Source: Candidatus Gastranaerophilales bacterium
GTDB lineage: Bacteria; Cyanobacteriota; Vampirovibrionia; Gastranaerophilales; Gastranaerophilaceae
Length of the DNA: 8,910 bases
Direction of reading: 5' to 3'
Assembly: GCA_947624665.1 (NCBI GenBank)
Contig: CANQLK010000066.1
Coordinates: forward strand, 1-8,910
A model generated the notes under the pieces. That model was not told the DNA's origin, did no database searches, and worked only from the letters and a program-made list of their open reading frames with translations. This document shows positions 1-6,161 of the stretch, piece after piece; position 1 is the first letter of the stretch, and every line of letters begins with the position of its first letter. A program made the translations under genes and the position numbers.

Positions 1-1116
1 ACCGTATGCCAAAAATGGTGCCGTTATTATCCCCAATATCATTTCCCCTATTGATTTTAATTGAAGCGTAAATAATCTGTCTTTTATGTTTGTTATTTTT
101 ATATCGCTTAAATTATTTATAAATCTTTCTATCCACTGCCTGTATTCTTTTATGACTATTTCAAAATCTTCTCTGTATTGGTATTTATTAAGCTCGAGTG
201 ACAATTCAACACTGCTGCTTTTATAATAACCGCAGACCATAGCAAGTGTTACGGCAACCATAGTAAAGAATAACGACATAAATACCGCAAAAAACGGCAT
301 TGTTCCGGGTGAAAAATAATATAATAAATTAATTATATAAAAAGCACCGTAGAATATTACGGAAAGAATAATCATAATTTTTTCCGCAGTCGAGCTTATG
401 GCATTTGTTTCAGAAATTTTATTTCTGACATACAAATAAACGCCCTGCTTTAAGACCAAACCGACTCCGTAAACTATAATTGAGAACATAAGCAATATTC
501 TTATGTTAATCGGCATTTGAATAATAAGTCCGGAATCTTTTAACGGCAAGCCCGTTAAATAGTTTGCAATACCAAAGGCAAGTATTAAAGATGCACAATA
601 TAATCCGATATGGAGCGCAATTCCCGCCTTTGAATTCAGTGAAAGCCTTTTTGTCAAATCATTTATTTTATATCCGACCTGTTTTATGATTGATACACGA
701 GCTTCTTCTATTTCGGCTTTTCTTTTTTCTATTTTCAATCTGGCAGAAGCATTAACATTATCTCCGTAAAAATCTTTTAAATCATCTTCCGTTAAATTTT
801 CCTGCGCTATTTTTGTATTATTTAATTCACCCTCTACTCTAATCAAAATATAGTCATCGGAATCTTTTACAAGCAGCCTGCATGATTTTTCCACTTCTAA
901 AGTAGCTCCTAAAGGTTCCCCTTTAAATAAAATATTTTGACAGTTAAATTGGTTTAATACCGTACAGGTATTTGATGATTTATTATATTGAACCGTTAAC
1001 ATAAAATCAAAACCGAAGTTAACACTGTAATCAACTCCTTTTTTGGATGAAATAGTAACTAATTCTTTATCTGCAAATGTTTTTTGTCCATGTTTTGTTA
1101 TTATTGTAAATGTCAT
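1..1116 (-). CDS. Polytopic membrane protein with degenerate FHA-like N-terminal domain (partial)
   Basis: This is the fourth and last visible gene of the minus-strand operon. The reading frame is open from an ATG at 1116 to the window edge, giving 372 residues with the C-terminus missing. Residues 1-95 are beta-rich and contain a stretch (NILFKGEPLG, then KDSDDYILI) that looks like the later strands of an FHA or YscD-type cytoplasmic domain. I do not see the Gly-Arg and Ser-x-x-His residues that bind phosphothreonine in classical FHA domains. A charged helical linker (about 105-160) follows. Hydrophobic segments lie near 165-190, 203-223, 246-268 and 274-297, with another starting near 355 at the edge. 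The AGGAG ribosome binding site overlaps the stop codon of the VWA gene, so the two are probably translationally coupled. I do not recognise the family. The membrane topology is well supported and the FHA reading is tentative. Confidence 0.8.
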   Translation of the reverse strand, partial: MTFTIITKHGQKTFADKELVTISSKKGVDYSVNFGFDFMLTVQYNKSSNTCTVLNQFNCQNILFKGEPLGATLEVEKSCRLLVKDSDDYILIRVEGELNNTKIAQENLTEDDLKDFYGDNVNASARLKIEKRKAEIEEARVSIIKQVGYKINDLTKRLSLNSKAGIALHIGLYCASLILAFGIANYLTGLPLKDSGLIIQMPINIRILLMFSIIVYGVGLVLKQGVYLYVRNKISETNAISSTAEKIMIILSVIFYGAFYIINLLYYFSPGTMPFFAVFMSLFFTMVAVTLAMVCGYYKSSSVELSLELNKYQYREDFEIVIKEYRQWIERFINNLSDIKITNIKDRLFTLQLKSIGEMILGIITAPFLAYG

Positions 1117-1125
1117 TAAAATCTC

Positions 1126-1806
1126 CTATCTTCCGATTGCTTCCAAGAGTTTTCTCGGTGATTTATCGGCTGTTTGTTCATTAACAATTATAAGTTTCTT
1201 TTCTCCTAAAATCGGAGTTAATTTTGTTTTTACCAAATCCAATTTTTCGGGATGAGCATAAGCAAACATCATAGAAAGTTCAGGGATATACTGTTTTACG
1301 TTGCTGATTGTTTCAGGAAGTGTATCCCAATTTATTTGTTTTTCCGTTGCTCCTTCATTCTCTAAATCACCTATAACGATAATAGAAGGAACATAACCTT
1401 CTTTTTTCATGGTAAGAGCGTGGTCAAGCGATTTTTTTATAGCTTCCCCATAAGCTGTTCCGTATTCTTTTGTATTTAATTTAGTAAACTCTTCCAAGGT
1501 TTTATTTATTGCCGAATGATCGGTAGGTGCGCCTTCATAGATTAAATATGCACTTTCCGAAACTCTCATAATTTTTATGGTATCTTCAGGGTCTAACATA
1601 TTGCATATTGACTTTAAATACTGAATTTCTTCTTCGAGTTTATTTTGATTTGAAGCGGAAGCATCAACGGCAAATATAACCGCCGCAGGATGAAATTCAT
1701 CTATATTAATATTTTTTATCAGGCTGAATAATAATTTGCCCAAAACGCATACCGCCAGTATCAATAGACCTGAAATTATTAGTTTTTTATTTAATCTTTT
1801 TTGCAT
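1126..1806 (-). CDS. Membrane-anchored von Willebrand factor A (VWA) domain protein
   Basis: A 226-residue protein with a positively charged N-terminus and one hydrophobic segment (about 9-30), followed by a domain predicted to lie outside the cytoplasm. The domain begins with a hydrophobic beta strand leading into D48-A-S50-A-S52, the DxSxS metal-binding motif. T117 (in the GTAYGEA loop) and D147 (after the strand SIIVIGD) supply the other expected metal ligands, so the MIDAS site looks complete. VWA domains usually bind a partner protein through a divalent cation; the partner here is unknown but may be encoded in the same operon. The ATG start follows an AAAGG sequence, and the gene lies 13 bases downstream of the VirB10-like gene and 9 bases upstream of the next. 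The length is what is expected for a bare VWA domain plus anchor. The domain call is firm and the function is not known. Confidence 0.85.
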   Translation of the reverse strand: MQKRLNKKLIISGLLILAVCVLGKLLFSLIKNINIDEFHPAAVIFAVDASASNQNKLEEEIQYLKSICNMLDPEDTIKIMRVSESAYLIYEGAPTDHSAINKTLEEFTKLNTKEYGTAYGEAIKKSLDHALTMKKEGYVPSIIVIGDLENEGATEKQINWDTLPETISNVKQYIPELSMMFAYAHPEKLDLVKTKLTPILGEKKLIIVNEQTADKSPRKLLEAIGR

Positions 1807-1819
1807 ATCTTTACCTTTT

Positions 1820-2878
1820 TTAGTAACTTAAAACTACATTAATATCTTTTTTCAATGTGATTTGAACGGAAGTATAAGCGGGAATTTCCGCATCAATACC
1901 CATATCTGCTACATCTGAAGCGACAGAGGTCAGACCTCCTGTCCCTGCACCTATAGCTGCACCTTTTAGTATATTGGAAGGATCATCCGTAAATAAACCG
2001 ATTAGAAGTCCTACCCCTGCACCTATTATAGCACTGGTAGCAAAATCTGCTATTATCTGCTGCGCTTTACCTTCATTTGTAACATTAAAGTCTATCGGCT
2101 TTGTTGTTATATAATATGTCTTGCCGTCAGGTGTCATCAGTGTATCAAAAGATATTGAAACTTTACCGTTTCTTAACCCTCGGCGGGCATGCTCAGCCTC
2201 AATTAAATTACCTGTTATTAAACTTCCTTTCGGCGCTATTAAAAGATTATTCTGCGTTCTCCAATCGGAATTTAATACTGCCGTTATACTATCATTTACA
2301 TTTGCTGTTGCCGTATTTATCGGATTTTGCAAATACGCATCAAGATTATCGCCTTTTCCGACTTTACCTATAAACCCTTTCATTGTTGTTGATGGTTTTT
2401 CCTCAACGACTACAGTTTCTTTTATTATTTCATTTTCAATTTTAGGTTCTTCAAAAGAGTAACTCTTCTTTTCCCCTGTTATCACTCTTTGAGCTATTTG
2501 AGAGAAATTGGCTAAAGCATCTTCCTCTTCAAGCTCATTGTATTCTATGCCGTTTCTTTTAAACGTTTTTAATATAGCTTTATTTACTTTTTTACTGTTC
2601 GTATTGGATTCAAAATAATAATAAAGATTATTTCCGTTCGGCTGCAAAACTATAATGTTATATTCTTCCGAATCTTTTTTTGAAGTTGAAAGATAAGGAT
2701 CTTTTTTCTCGATGGTGTATTCATTATCTTCCAGAACGTATTCTATATGATTACTTGCTCTTTCTTTGCCGGTATTATTCAGATAATACAATTTACTGAT
2801 TGCAAAACACGGACTAATCGAAATTATTGAATATATAAATGCCAAACATATCGAAAAAAAACTTTTAAATCTTCTCAA
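1820..2878 (-). CDS. Exported protein with VirB10/TrbI-like C-terminal domain
   Basis: A 352-residue protein with an N-terminal signal peptide or signal anchor (hydrophobic residues about 8-25, possible signal-peptidase cleavage after A26). Residues 27-165 form a charged, poorly conserved region. Residues 190-265 follow the pattern of the VirB10/TrbI barrel: a strand reading ITAVLNSDW, then LLIAPKGSLITG, then a strand pair ending SFDTLMTPDGKTYYI. VirB10 proteins carry the equivalent 'PkGS...G' and 'itPdG' signatures. A glycine-rich hydrophobic stretch follows (282-318, with repeated small-residue spacing), and then a final pair of strands (IPAYTSVQITLKKDINVVL) that matches the VirB10 'pGt-v-v-v-rDl' ending. 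The start is TTG at 2878, preceded by AAGGAG with 7 bases spacing; no better start is visible. The resemblance is motif-level. No other type IV secretion genes are seen here, so a role in secretion is only inferred. Confidence 0.82.
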   Translation of the reverse strand: MRRFKSFFSICLAFIYSIISISPCFAISKLYYLNNTGKERASNHIEYVLEDNEYTIEKKDPYLSTSKKDSEEYNIIVLQPNGNNLYYYFESNTNSKKVNKAILKTFKRNGIEYNELEEEDALANFSQIAQRVITGEKKSYSFEEPKIENEIIKETVVVEEKPSTTMKGFIGKVGKGDNLDAYLQNPINTATANVNDSITAVLNSDWRTQNNLLIAPKGSLITGNLIEAEHARRGLRNGKVSISFDTLMTPDGKTYYITTKPIDFNVTNEGKAQQIIADFATSAIIGAGVGLLIGLFTDDPSNILKGAAIGAGTGGLTSVASDVADMGIDAEIPAYTSVQITLKKDINVVLSY

Positions 2879-2879
2879 A

Positions 2880-3086
2880 CTATTTCTCCTTGACTTCCAT
2901 TGTCGTAACCTGTTTTGTGAACGTCGCAGACCCGTCTTTATTAATATTTAAAAAATATTCCGTAACATTAAAGTTAAAAGGCTTGTGCATTTGAGGCTTT
3001 TTTACACATATTAATACACCGGAAACCATCACAAATATTATGGTAACTATTATTATTGCCTTTATTGACGTTCTTTTTGTTTTCAT
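2880..3086 (-). CDS. Small single-pass membrane protein, operon leader
   Basis: A 68-residue protein that opens the minus-strand operon. Its basic N-terminus (MKTKR) is followed by one strongly hydrophobic segment (about 8-28) and a short tail with a likely two-strand pattern (FNFNVTEYFLNINKDGSATFTKQV), so it should sit in the inner membrane with the tail outside. The ATG is preceded by AAGGAA at good spacing, and a TATAAT box lies only about 25 bases upstream. Its stop codon is one base from the TTG start of the next gene, and the ribosome binding site of that gene lies inside its last codons, which argues that it is really translated. I do not recognise a family. It could be a small subunit or assembly partner of the downstream envelope proteins. 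Confidence 0.75.
   Translation of the reverse strand: MKTKRTSIKAIIIVTIIFVMVSGVLICVKKPQMHKPFNFNVTEYFLNINKDGSATFTKQVTTMEVKEK
2886..2891 (-). promoter_or_regulatory. Ribosome binding site inside upstream gene, deciding a TTG start
   Basis: On the minus strand this reads AAGGAG, located 7 bases before the TTG at 2878. It lies within the last codons of the 68-residue gene. No ATG or GTG is placed as well for the 352-residue protein, so this site supports both the TTG start and translational coupling. Confidence 0.75.
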
Positions 3087-3110
3087 TTTTTATTCCTTGA
3101 AACTTCTTTA

Positions 3111-3139
3111 ATTATACAATAATATTCCATAACTAACTA
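3111..3139 (-). promoter_or_regulatory. Promoter of the minus-strand four-gene operon
   Basis: The minus strand shows a perfect TATAAT (3116 to 3111). With a 17-base spacer the -35 hexamer would be TAGTTA (3139 to 3134), which matches TTGACA at only three positions. Transcription would start near 3104, about 18 bases before the first ATG. The -10 is convincing and the -35 weak. Confidence 0.5.
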
Positions 3140-3189
3140 TAACATATTTTAAAACTATTTTATTTCAATTTTGTTCATTACTAATATTA

Positions 3190-3218
3190 TTTTCATAAAC
3201 AAAATTTTATGATATGAT
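3190..3218 (+). promoter_or_regulatory. Promoter of the porin-like gene
   Basis: TTTTCA (3190-3195) and TATGAT (3213-3218) are separated by 17 bases; they match the consensus at four and five positions. A second overlapping TATGAT begins at 3208. The predicted start of transcription is near 3225, about 24 bases before the TTG start codon. The 162-base divergent spacer around it is very AT-rich and shows no other recognisable element. Confidence 0.4.
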
Positions 3219-3248
3219 TTTGGTCTATATTTAAGTTTAGAGTATTGT

Positions 3249-4370
3249 TTGTTGAAAAAGATATTAATTAGTTTTATTTTCTTATCTGTCTTTGCCGCAA
3301 AATCAGATTGTATTGAAGAAATTGAACTGGAAAAAGAGAATTTAAAATTAAAAACCGTTTCTGATATTTATTACGGGCAGATAGATAACAGTGATGAGAT
3401 ATCACCTTTTATAAGAATATTTTCCAAAAACGGATTAAAATTTGAAAATTCATATATAAATTCGGTTAAAATAGGAATGCACTACGGTGGAAATCTGACA
3501 TACACGCATATAGATAACGGTCATTCAAGCTTAATGCACGATTTTCACGACGTAACACCTTCTTTTGAATTGAAATTTAACGAAAACAAGTCGGAATTCG
3601 GATTTAAATATAACTTGGTAAGAGACCTTCCTTCATATTCAAATAATTTTACGAAAAAAATATCCTCATTATATGTGACTCACAATTTAACCGAAAATCA
3701 AAAAATAGTAATAGGTCAATACTCAAGATTACCTTCAACTTATAACGGAAGTTTTGGAACATTTAAACAGGATTTTGTAAACAAATCACAGTTAGGCAGA
3801 ACCTTTGGTAACGTAAGAGCCGCCGGATTCAGAAATATAGCGGAATATAAATATTTTAATTATGATATAGGTCTTTATGACAGTACAAGATATATGAAAG
3901 ATTTCGGTCAAGGTTTGGATTTCACGGGGAATATAATGTTTAAACCCTTTGCCGATATCAAGGATAAAACAGGTTCACTAAAATTTGGCACGACATACAG
4001 TCTTGGCAATTATTATAACAGTTATCATTTATATTCCGTATATACAGCTTATGACCTTAAAAAATTTCATTTTAAAACGGAATATGCAAAAGCTGACGGC
4101 TATAACGGAATTGTAAATTCCAAAAACAATGCCGGCGGATTTTATGCAGCTTCTGCTTATGACATTTTACCAAAGCTTCAATTGACGGGAAGATATGATT
4201 ATTTTGTTCCCGATACTCAAAATTCGCGTGATAATAATACAGAATACACTTTAGGAATTACGTATAAACCGTTTAAAAATATTAAAATCCTATTGAACTA
4301 TACGCTTAGAGATAATTCAAACAGTGCAAATTCAAATATGATTTTATTTGCAACCAGACTGTTCATCTAA
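3249..4370 (+). CDS. Porin-like outer-membrane beta-barrel protein
   Basis: A 373-residue protein with a signal peptide (KK followed by a hydrophobic run, about residues 3-18). The rest is made of alternating short strands rich in Tyr, Phe, Asn and Gly, typical of outer-membrane beta barrels, such as FGTTYSLGNYY, YTLGITYKPF and IKILLNYTLR. It ends in a hydrophobic strand (MILFATRLFI), with the usual terminal aromatic residue replaced by Ile, although Phe is next to last. The general look is that of porin families such as the phosphate-selective porin O/P group, but substrate and subfamily cannot be assigned. Two adjacent TTG codons (3249 and 3252) are the only plausible starts, because a stop codon lies in frame at 3210 with no ATG or GTG in between. 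The ribosome binding site is weak. There is no obvious terminator after the gene. Confidence 0.75.
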   Translation: MLKKILISFIFLSVFAAKSDCIEEIELEKENLKLKTVSDIYYGQIDNSDEISPFIRIFSKNGLKFENSYINSVKIGMHYGGNLTYTHIDNGHSSLMHDFHDVTPSFELKFNENKSEFGFKYNLVRDLPSYSNNFTKKISSLYVTHNLTENQKIVIGQYSRLPSTYNGSFGTFKQDFVNKSQLGRTFGNVRAAGFRNIAEYKYFNYDIGLYDSTRYMKDFGQGLDFTGNIMFKPFADIKDKTGSLKFGTTYSLGNYYNSYHLYSVYTAYDLKKFHFKTEYAKADGYNGIVNSKNNAGGFYAASAYDILPKLQLTGRYDYFVPDTQNSRDNNTEYTLGITYKPFKNIKILLNYTLRDNSNSANSNMILFATRLFI

Positions 4371-4479
4371 ATACTTTTTTCATTTTTCAAAATTTTACTT
4401 TTACTTAATTAATAAAAATTAATAATATACTTGTTTTTTGCAAATTTTTTAAATTACATGTTTTTAGTCTAGAAATGGT

Positions 4480-4485
4480 AAGGAG
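4480..4485 (+). promoter_or_regulatory. Ribosome binding site of the HExxH protein
   Basis: AAGGAG lies 6 bases before the ATG at 4492 and fixes the start upstream of the STTA repeat, so the repeat belongs to the translated protein. The rest of the 121-base gap after the porin gene is AT-rich. A possible -10 (TATACT, 4426-4431) is present without a convincing -35. Confidence 0.8.
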
Positions 4486-4491
4486 TAATAA

Positions 4492-6102
4492 ATGAAGATT
4501 GAAAAAAACGAATTGCCTTGCGGGAAGGTTTTGCATTCAACGACCTGCTCGACAACCTGTTCGACTACTGCTTCGACAACAGCTTCAACTACTGCTTCTA
4601 CGACAGCTTCAACGACGGCTTCAACAACAGCCTCTACAACAGCATCGACAACAGCTTCAACTACTGCTCAAACCGACCCCTCAAAACTGTACGGAGTTCC
4701 TGATATTTCAACTAATGTAATCAGAAATATAATTACCTTTTCAAAATCAAATAAAAATATAAATCAATCTAATAACGATTTATATAATAAAATCAAGGAC
4801 TGCTTTACATCAGTAAAAGAAAGTTCCGCCATAGAAGACAAACTAATGCCTACCCTTGAAATATTCTACGGTAATGAAGTTTATACATTAAACCCTGACG
4901 GTTCACATACAATTCGTCTGAAAAAACCCGAAGAAACTTATAATCAACAAGATATAGCTTGTTATAACTCTGATAATCACGTAATAAAATATTTTGCAAA
5001 CAATTGTATTTCTTATAATAAATCAGAAATAACATCAACATTAGGTCACGAACTATATCACGCCAAGAATGCTATATTAAGAAACAGTATTTCTCAAAAA
5101 GACAGAAACGAAATAGTTCAAGAAATTTTGCTCGAAAATATTATAAACGGTGAAAACCCAAAAATAGCAACCTCGTATATTAATGACACATATAAAACTA
5201 TAACTACTCCCGTTATGAGCAAAAAAATGTCTAAACAATATGCCAATTTTGCAAAAAAATACCTTTTTAATGATAATTTCCCTGCAGATAAACTACAAGA
5301 ATACTGTGAATTAAAATTTGAATCAAAAAAGAATAAAAATAAAAACATAAACAAAGAACGTATTTTAGAATTAGAACAGGAATTAGAACCTGTTTTAACA
5401 GATTTAACTTCAATTATAAAAAATAATAAAAACTTTAAACAGCAAAATTACTCCATTTTCAAAATATTTTCAAATAAAAAAGAGAAAACGAAAGAACTTA
5501 CCCTGTATTCCATCGCCATAGCCAATCGTTATAAACTGTTTACACAAAAAGATATAAATAAAGACATCCCTGTTAAAACAGACTACGATAAAGAAGAAGT
5601 AAAAAAATCCATTTCCGATAACATTAATGCCGTTGACGGAAATGCGGCATTGTCGGAAATCAGAGCAGTTATTCCCAATAAATCCTTTATAGCAAAATTA
5701 TTCCCCAAAAACCATTGCAATGATTTTAAAGAATTTCTGCAATATTTTTACAGCGAAGAAGAACTAAGCGCAAGAAAAAAAGGCTACCTTAATAAAATAA
5801 ACGTATTGAAGAACCAAAAAAAAGGCGCAAAATTTATCCAAAAATATAAATTAAACAAAAGTATTATAGCTGTCAAAGATACTATTAAACTTGAAAAACT
5901 CTATTATGATAACTATAAACTCAGGCAGCAAATAAGAAATCACCCAAATAATATGGTTTTAAGACTAAAAAAGAATATATTATCTGTTTTATTAAGCTAT
6001 TACAGATTATCCGTAACTCACTCTATTGTGACAAATAAAAAAGACTCTTGCGGCGATGTGAGATCCATATTGAAAGAATTAGATATTACTATGTATGTAT
6101 AA
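4492..6102 (+). CDS. HExxH putative zinc metallopeptidase with N-terminal Ser/Thr repeat, effector-like
   Basis: A 536-residue protein of no family I can name. It has no classical signal peptide or membrane segment. Residues 16-59 are 11 tandem units of Ser-Thr-Thr-Cys/Ala, predicted to be disordered. The middle part contains TLGHELYHAKN, a HExxH zinc site (H186, E187, H190) in a helix with hydrophobic flanks. Candidate third ligands include E207, E211 or E215 shortly after the motif, or E389 in the segment NAALSEIRA, which resembles the glutamate helix of some gluzincin-type peptidases but lies far downstream. The remainder is very rich in Lys, Asn and Ile and probably helical (for example around 290-320). 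M91-type effector peptidases (NleD) also carry a HELxHA motif, so an effector or toxin role is possible but unproven. The gene has its own strong ribosome binding site and ends at a palindromic terminator. Confidence 0.8.
   Translation: MKIEKNELPCGKVLHSTTCSTTCSTTASTTASTTASTTASTTASTTASTTASTTASTTAQTDPSKLYGVPDISTNVIRNIITFSKSNKNINQSNNDLYNKIKDCFTSVKESSAIEDKLMPTLEIFYGNEVYTLNPDGSHTIRLKKPEETYNQQDIACYNSDNHVIKYFANNCISYNKSEITSTLGHELYHAKNAILRNSISQKDRNEIVQEILLENIINGENPKIATSYINDTYKTITTPVMSKKMSKQYANFAKKYLFNDNFPADKLQEYCELKFESKKNKNKNINKERILELEQELEPVLTDLTSIIKNNKNFKQQNYSIFKIFSNKKEKTKELTLYSIAIANRYKLFTQKDINKDIPVKTDYDKEEVKKSISDNINAVDGNAALSEIRAVIPNKSFIAKLFPKNHCNDFKEFLQYFYSEEELSARKKGYLNKINVLKNQKKGAKFIQKYKLNKSIIAVKDTIKLEKLYYDNYKLRQQIRNHPNNMVLRLKKNILSVLLSYYRLSVTHSIVTNKKDSCGDVRSILKELDITMYV
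4537..4668 (+). repeat. Eleven 12-base in-frame tandem repeats encoding STTC/STTA
   Basis: Eleven contiguous 12-base units encode two Ser-Thr-Thr-Cys followed by nine Ser-Thr-Thr-Ala. Nine of the 11 units differ in sequence, yet apart from the Cys/Ala switch they vary only at third codon positions; every Ser codon is TCN. This suggests expansion of one ancestral unit followed by synonymous drift under selection for the peptide. The block is noticeably more GC-rich than the flanking coding sequence and stays open in all three forward frames, which creates false overlapping reading frames. Confidence 0.97.
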
Positions 6103-6106
6103 ATAG

Positions 6107-6142
6107 AATGCAGCCGTATTCATTAATGAATACGGCTGCATT
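6107..6142. terminator. Bidirectional terminator, perfect 36-base palindrome
   Basis: Two 18-base arms (starting AATGCAGCCG) form an exact inverted repeat centred between 6124 and 6125, giving a stem of about 16 pairs with a GC-rich base and a TTAA loop. It lies 4 bases after the stop of the HExxH gene and about 20 bases from the stop of the convergent flotillin gene. Short T-rich runs follow on both strands. The position between convergent genes makes it a likely shared terminator. Confidence 0.85.
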
Positions 6143-6161
6143 TAATATTAACCGAAATATA

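Noticed and set aside
1043..1255. Plus-strand 70-residue frame across the junction of two minus-strand genes
   Set aside because: It overlaps two supported genes and has no ribosome binding site.
2101..2462. Plus-strand open frames opposite the VirB10-like gene
   Set aside because: They lie entirely inside a longer minus-strand gene with a signal peptide and recognisable motifs, and lack ribosome binding sites.
3087..3248. Riboswitch or small RNA in the divergent spacer
   Set aside because: Only AT-rich sequence with promoter-like hexamers is visible, with no stable stem.
3249..3315. Lipoprotein signal at C21 of the porin-like protein
   Set aside because: The residues before the cysteine (KSD) do not fit a lipobox, and the rest of the protein is a beta barrel.
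4537..4668. CRISPR-like array
   Set aside because: The units are 12 bases, contiguous, without spacers and in frame inside a gene.
4499..4720. Two further plus-strand open frames over the STTA repeat
   Set aside because: They exist because the 12-base repeat has no stop in any forward frame. The 4492 frame has the ribosome binding site, the full length and silent-position variation that only fits its own codons.
5041..5140. Thermolysin or M1-type HExxH-X18-E spacing
   Set aside because: The residue at the expected position is valine; the nearest glutamates are two residues off on either side.
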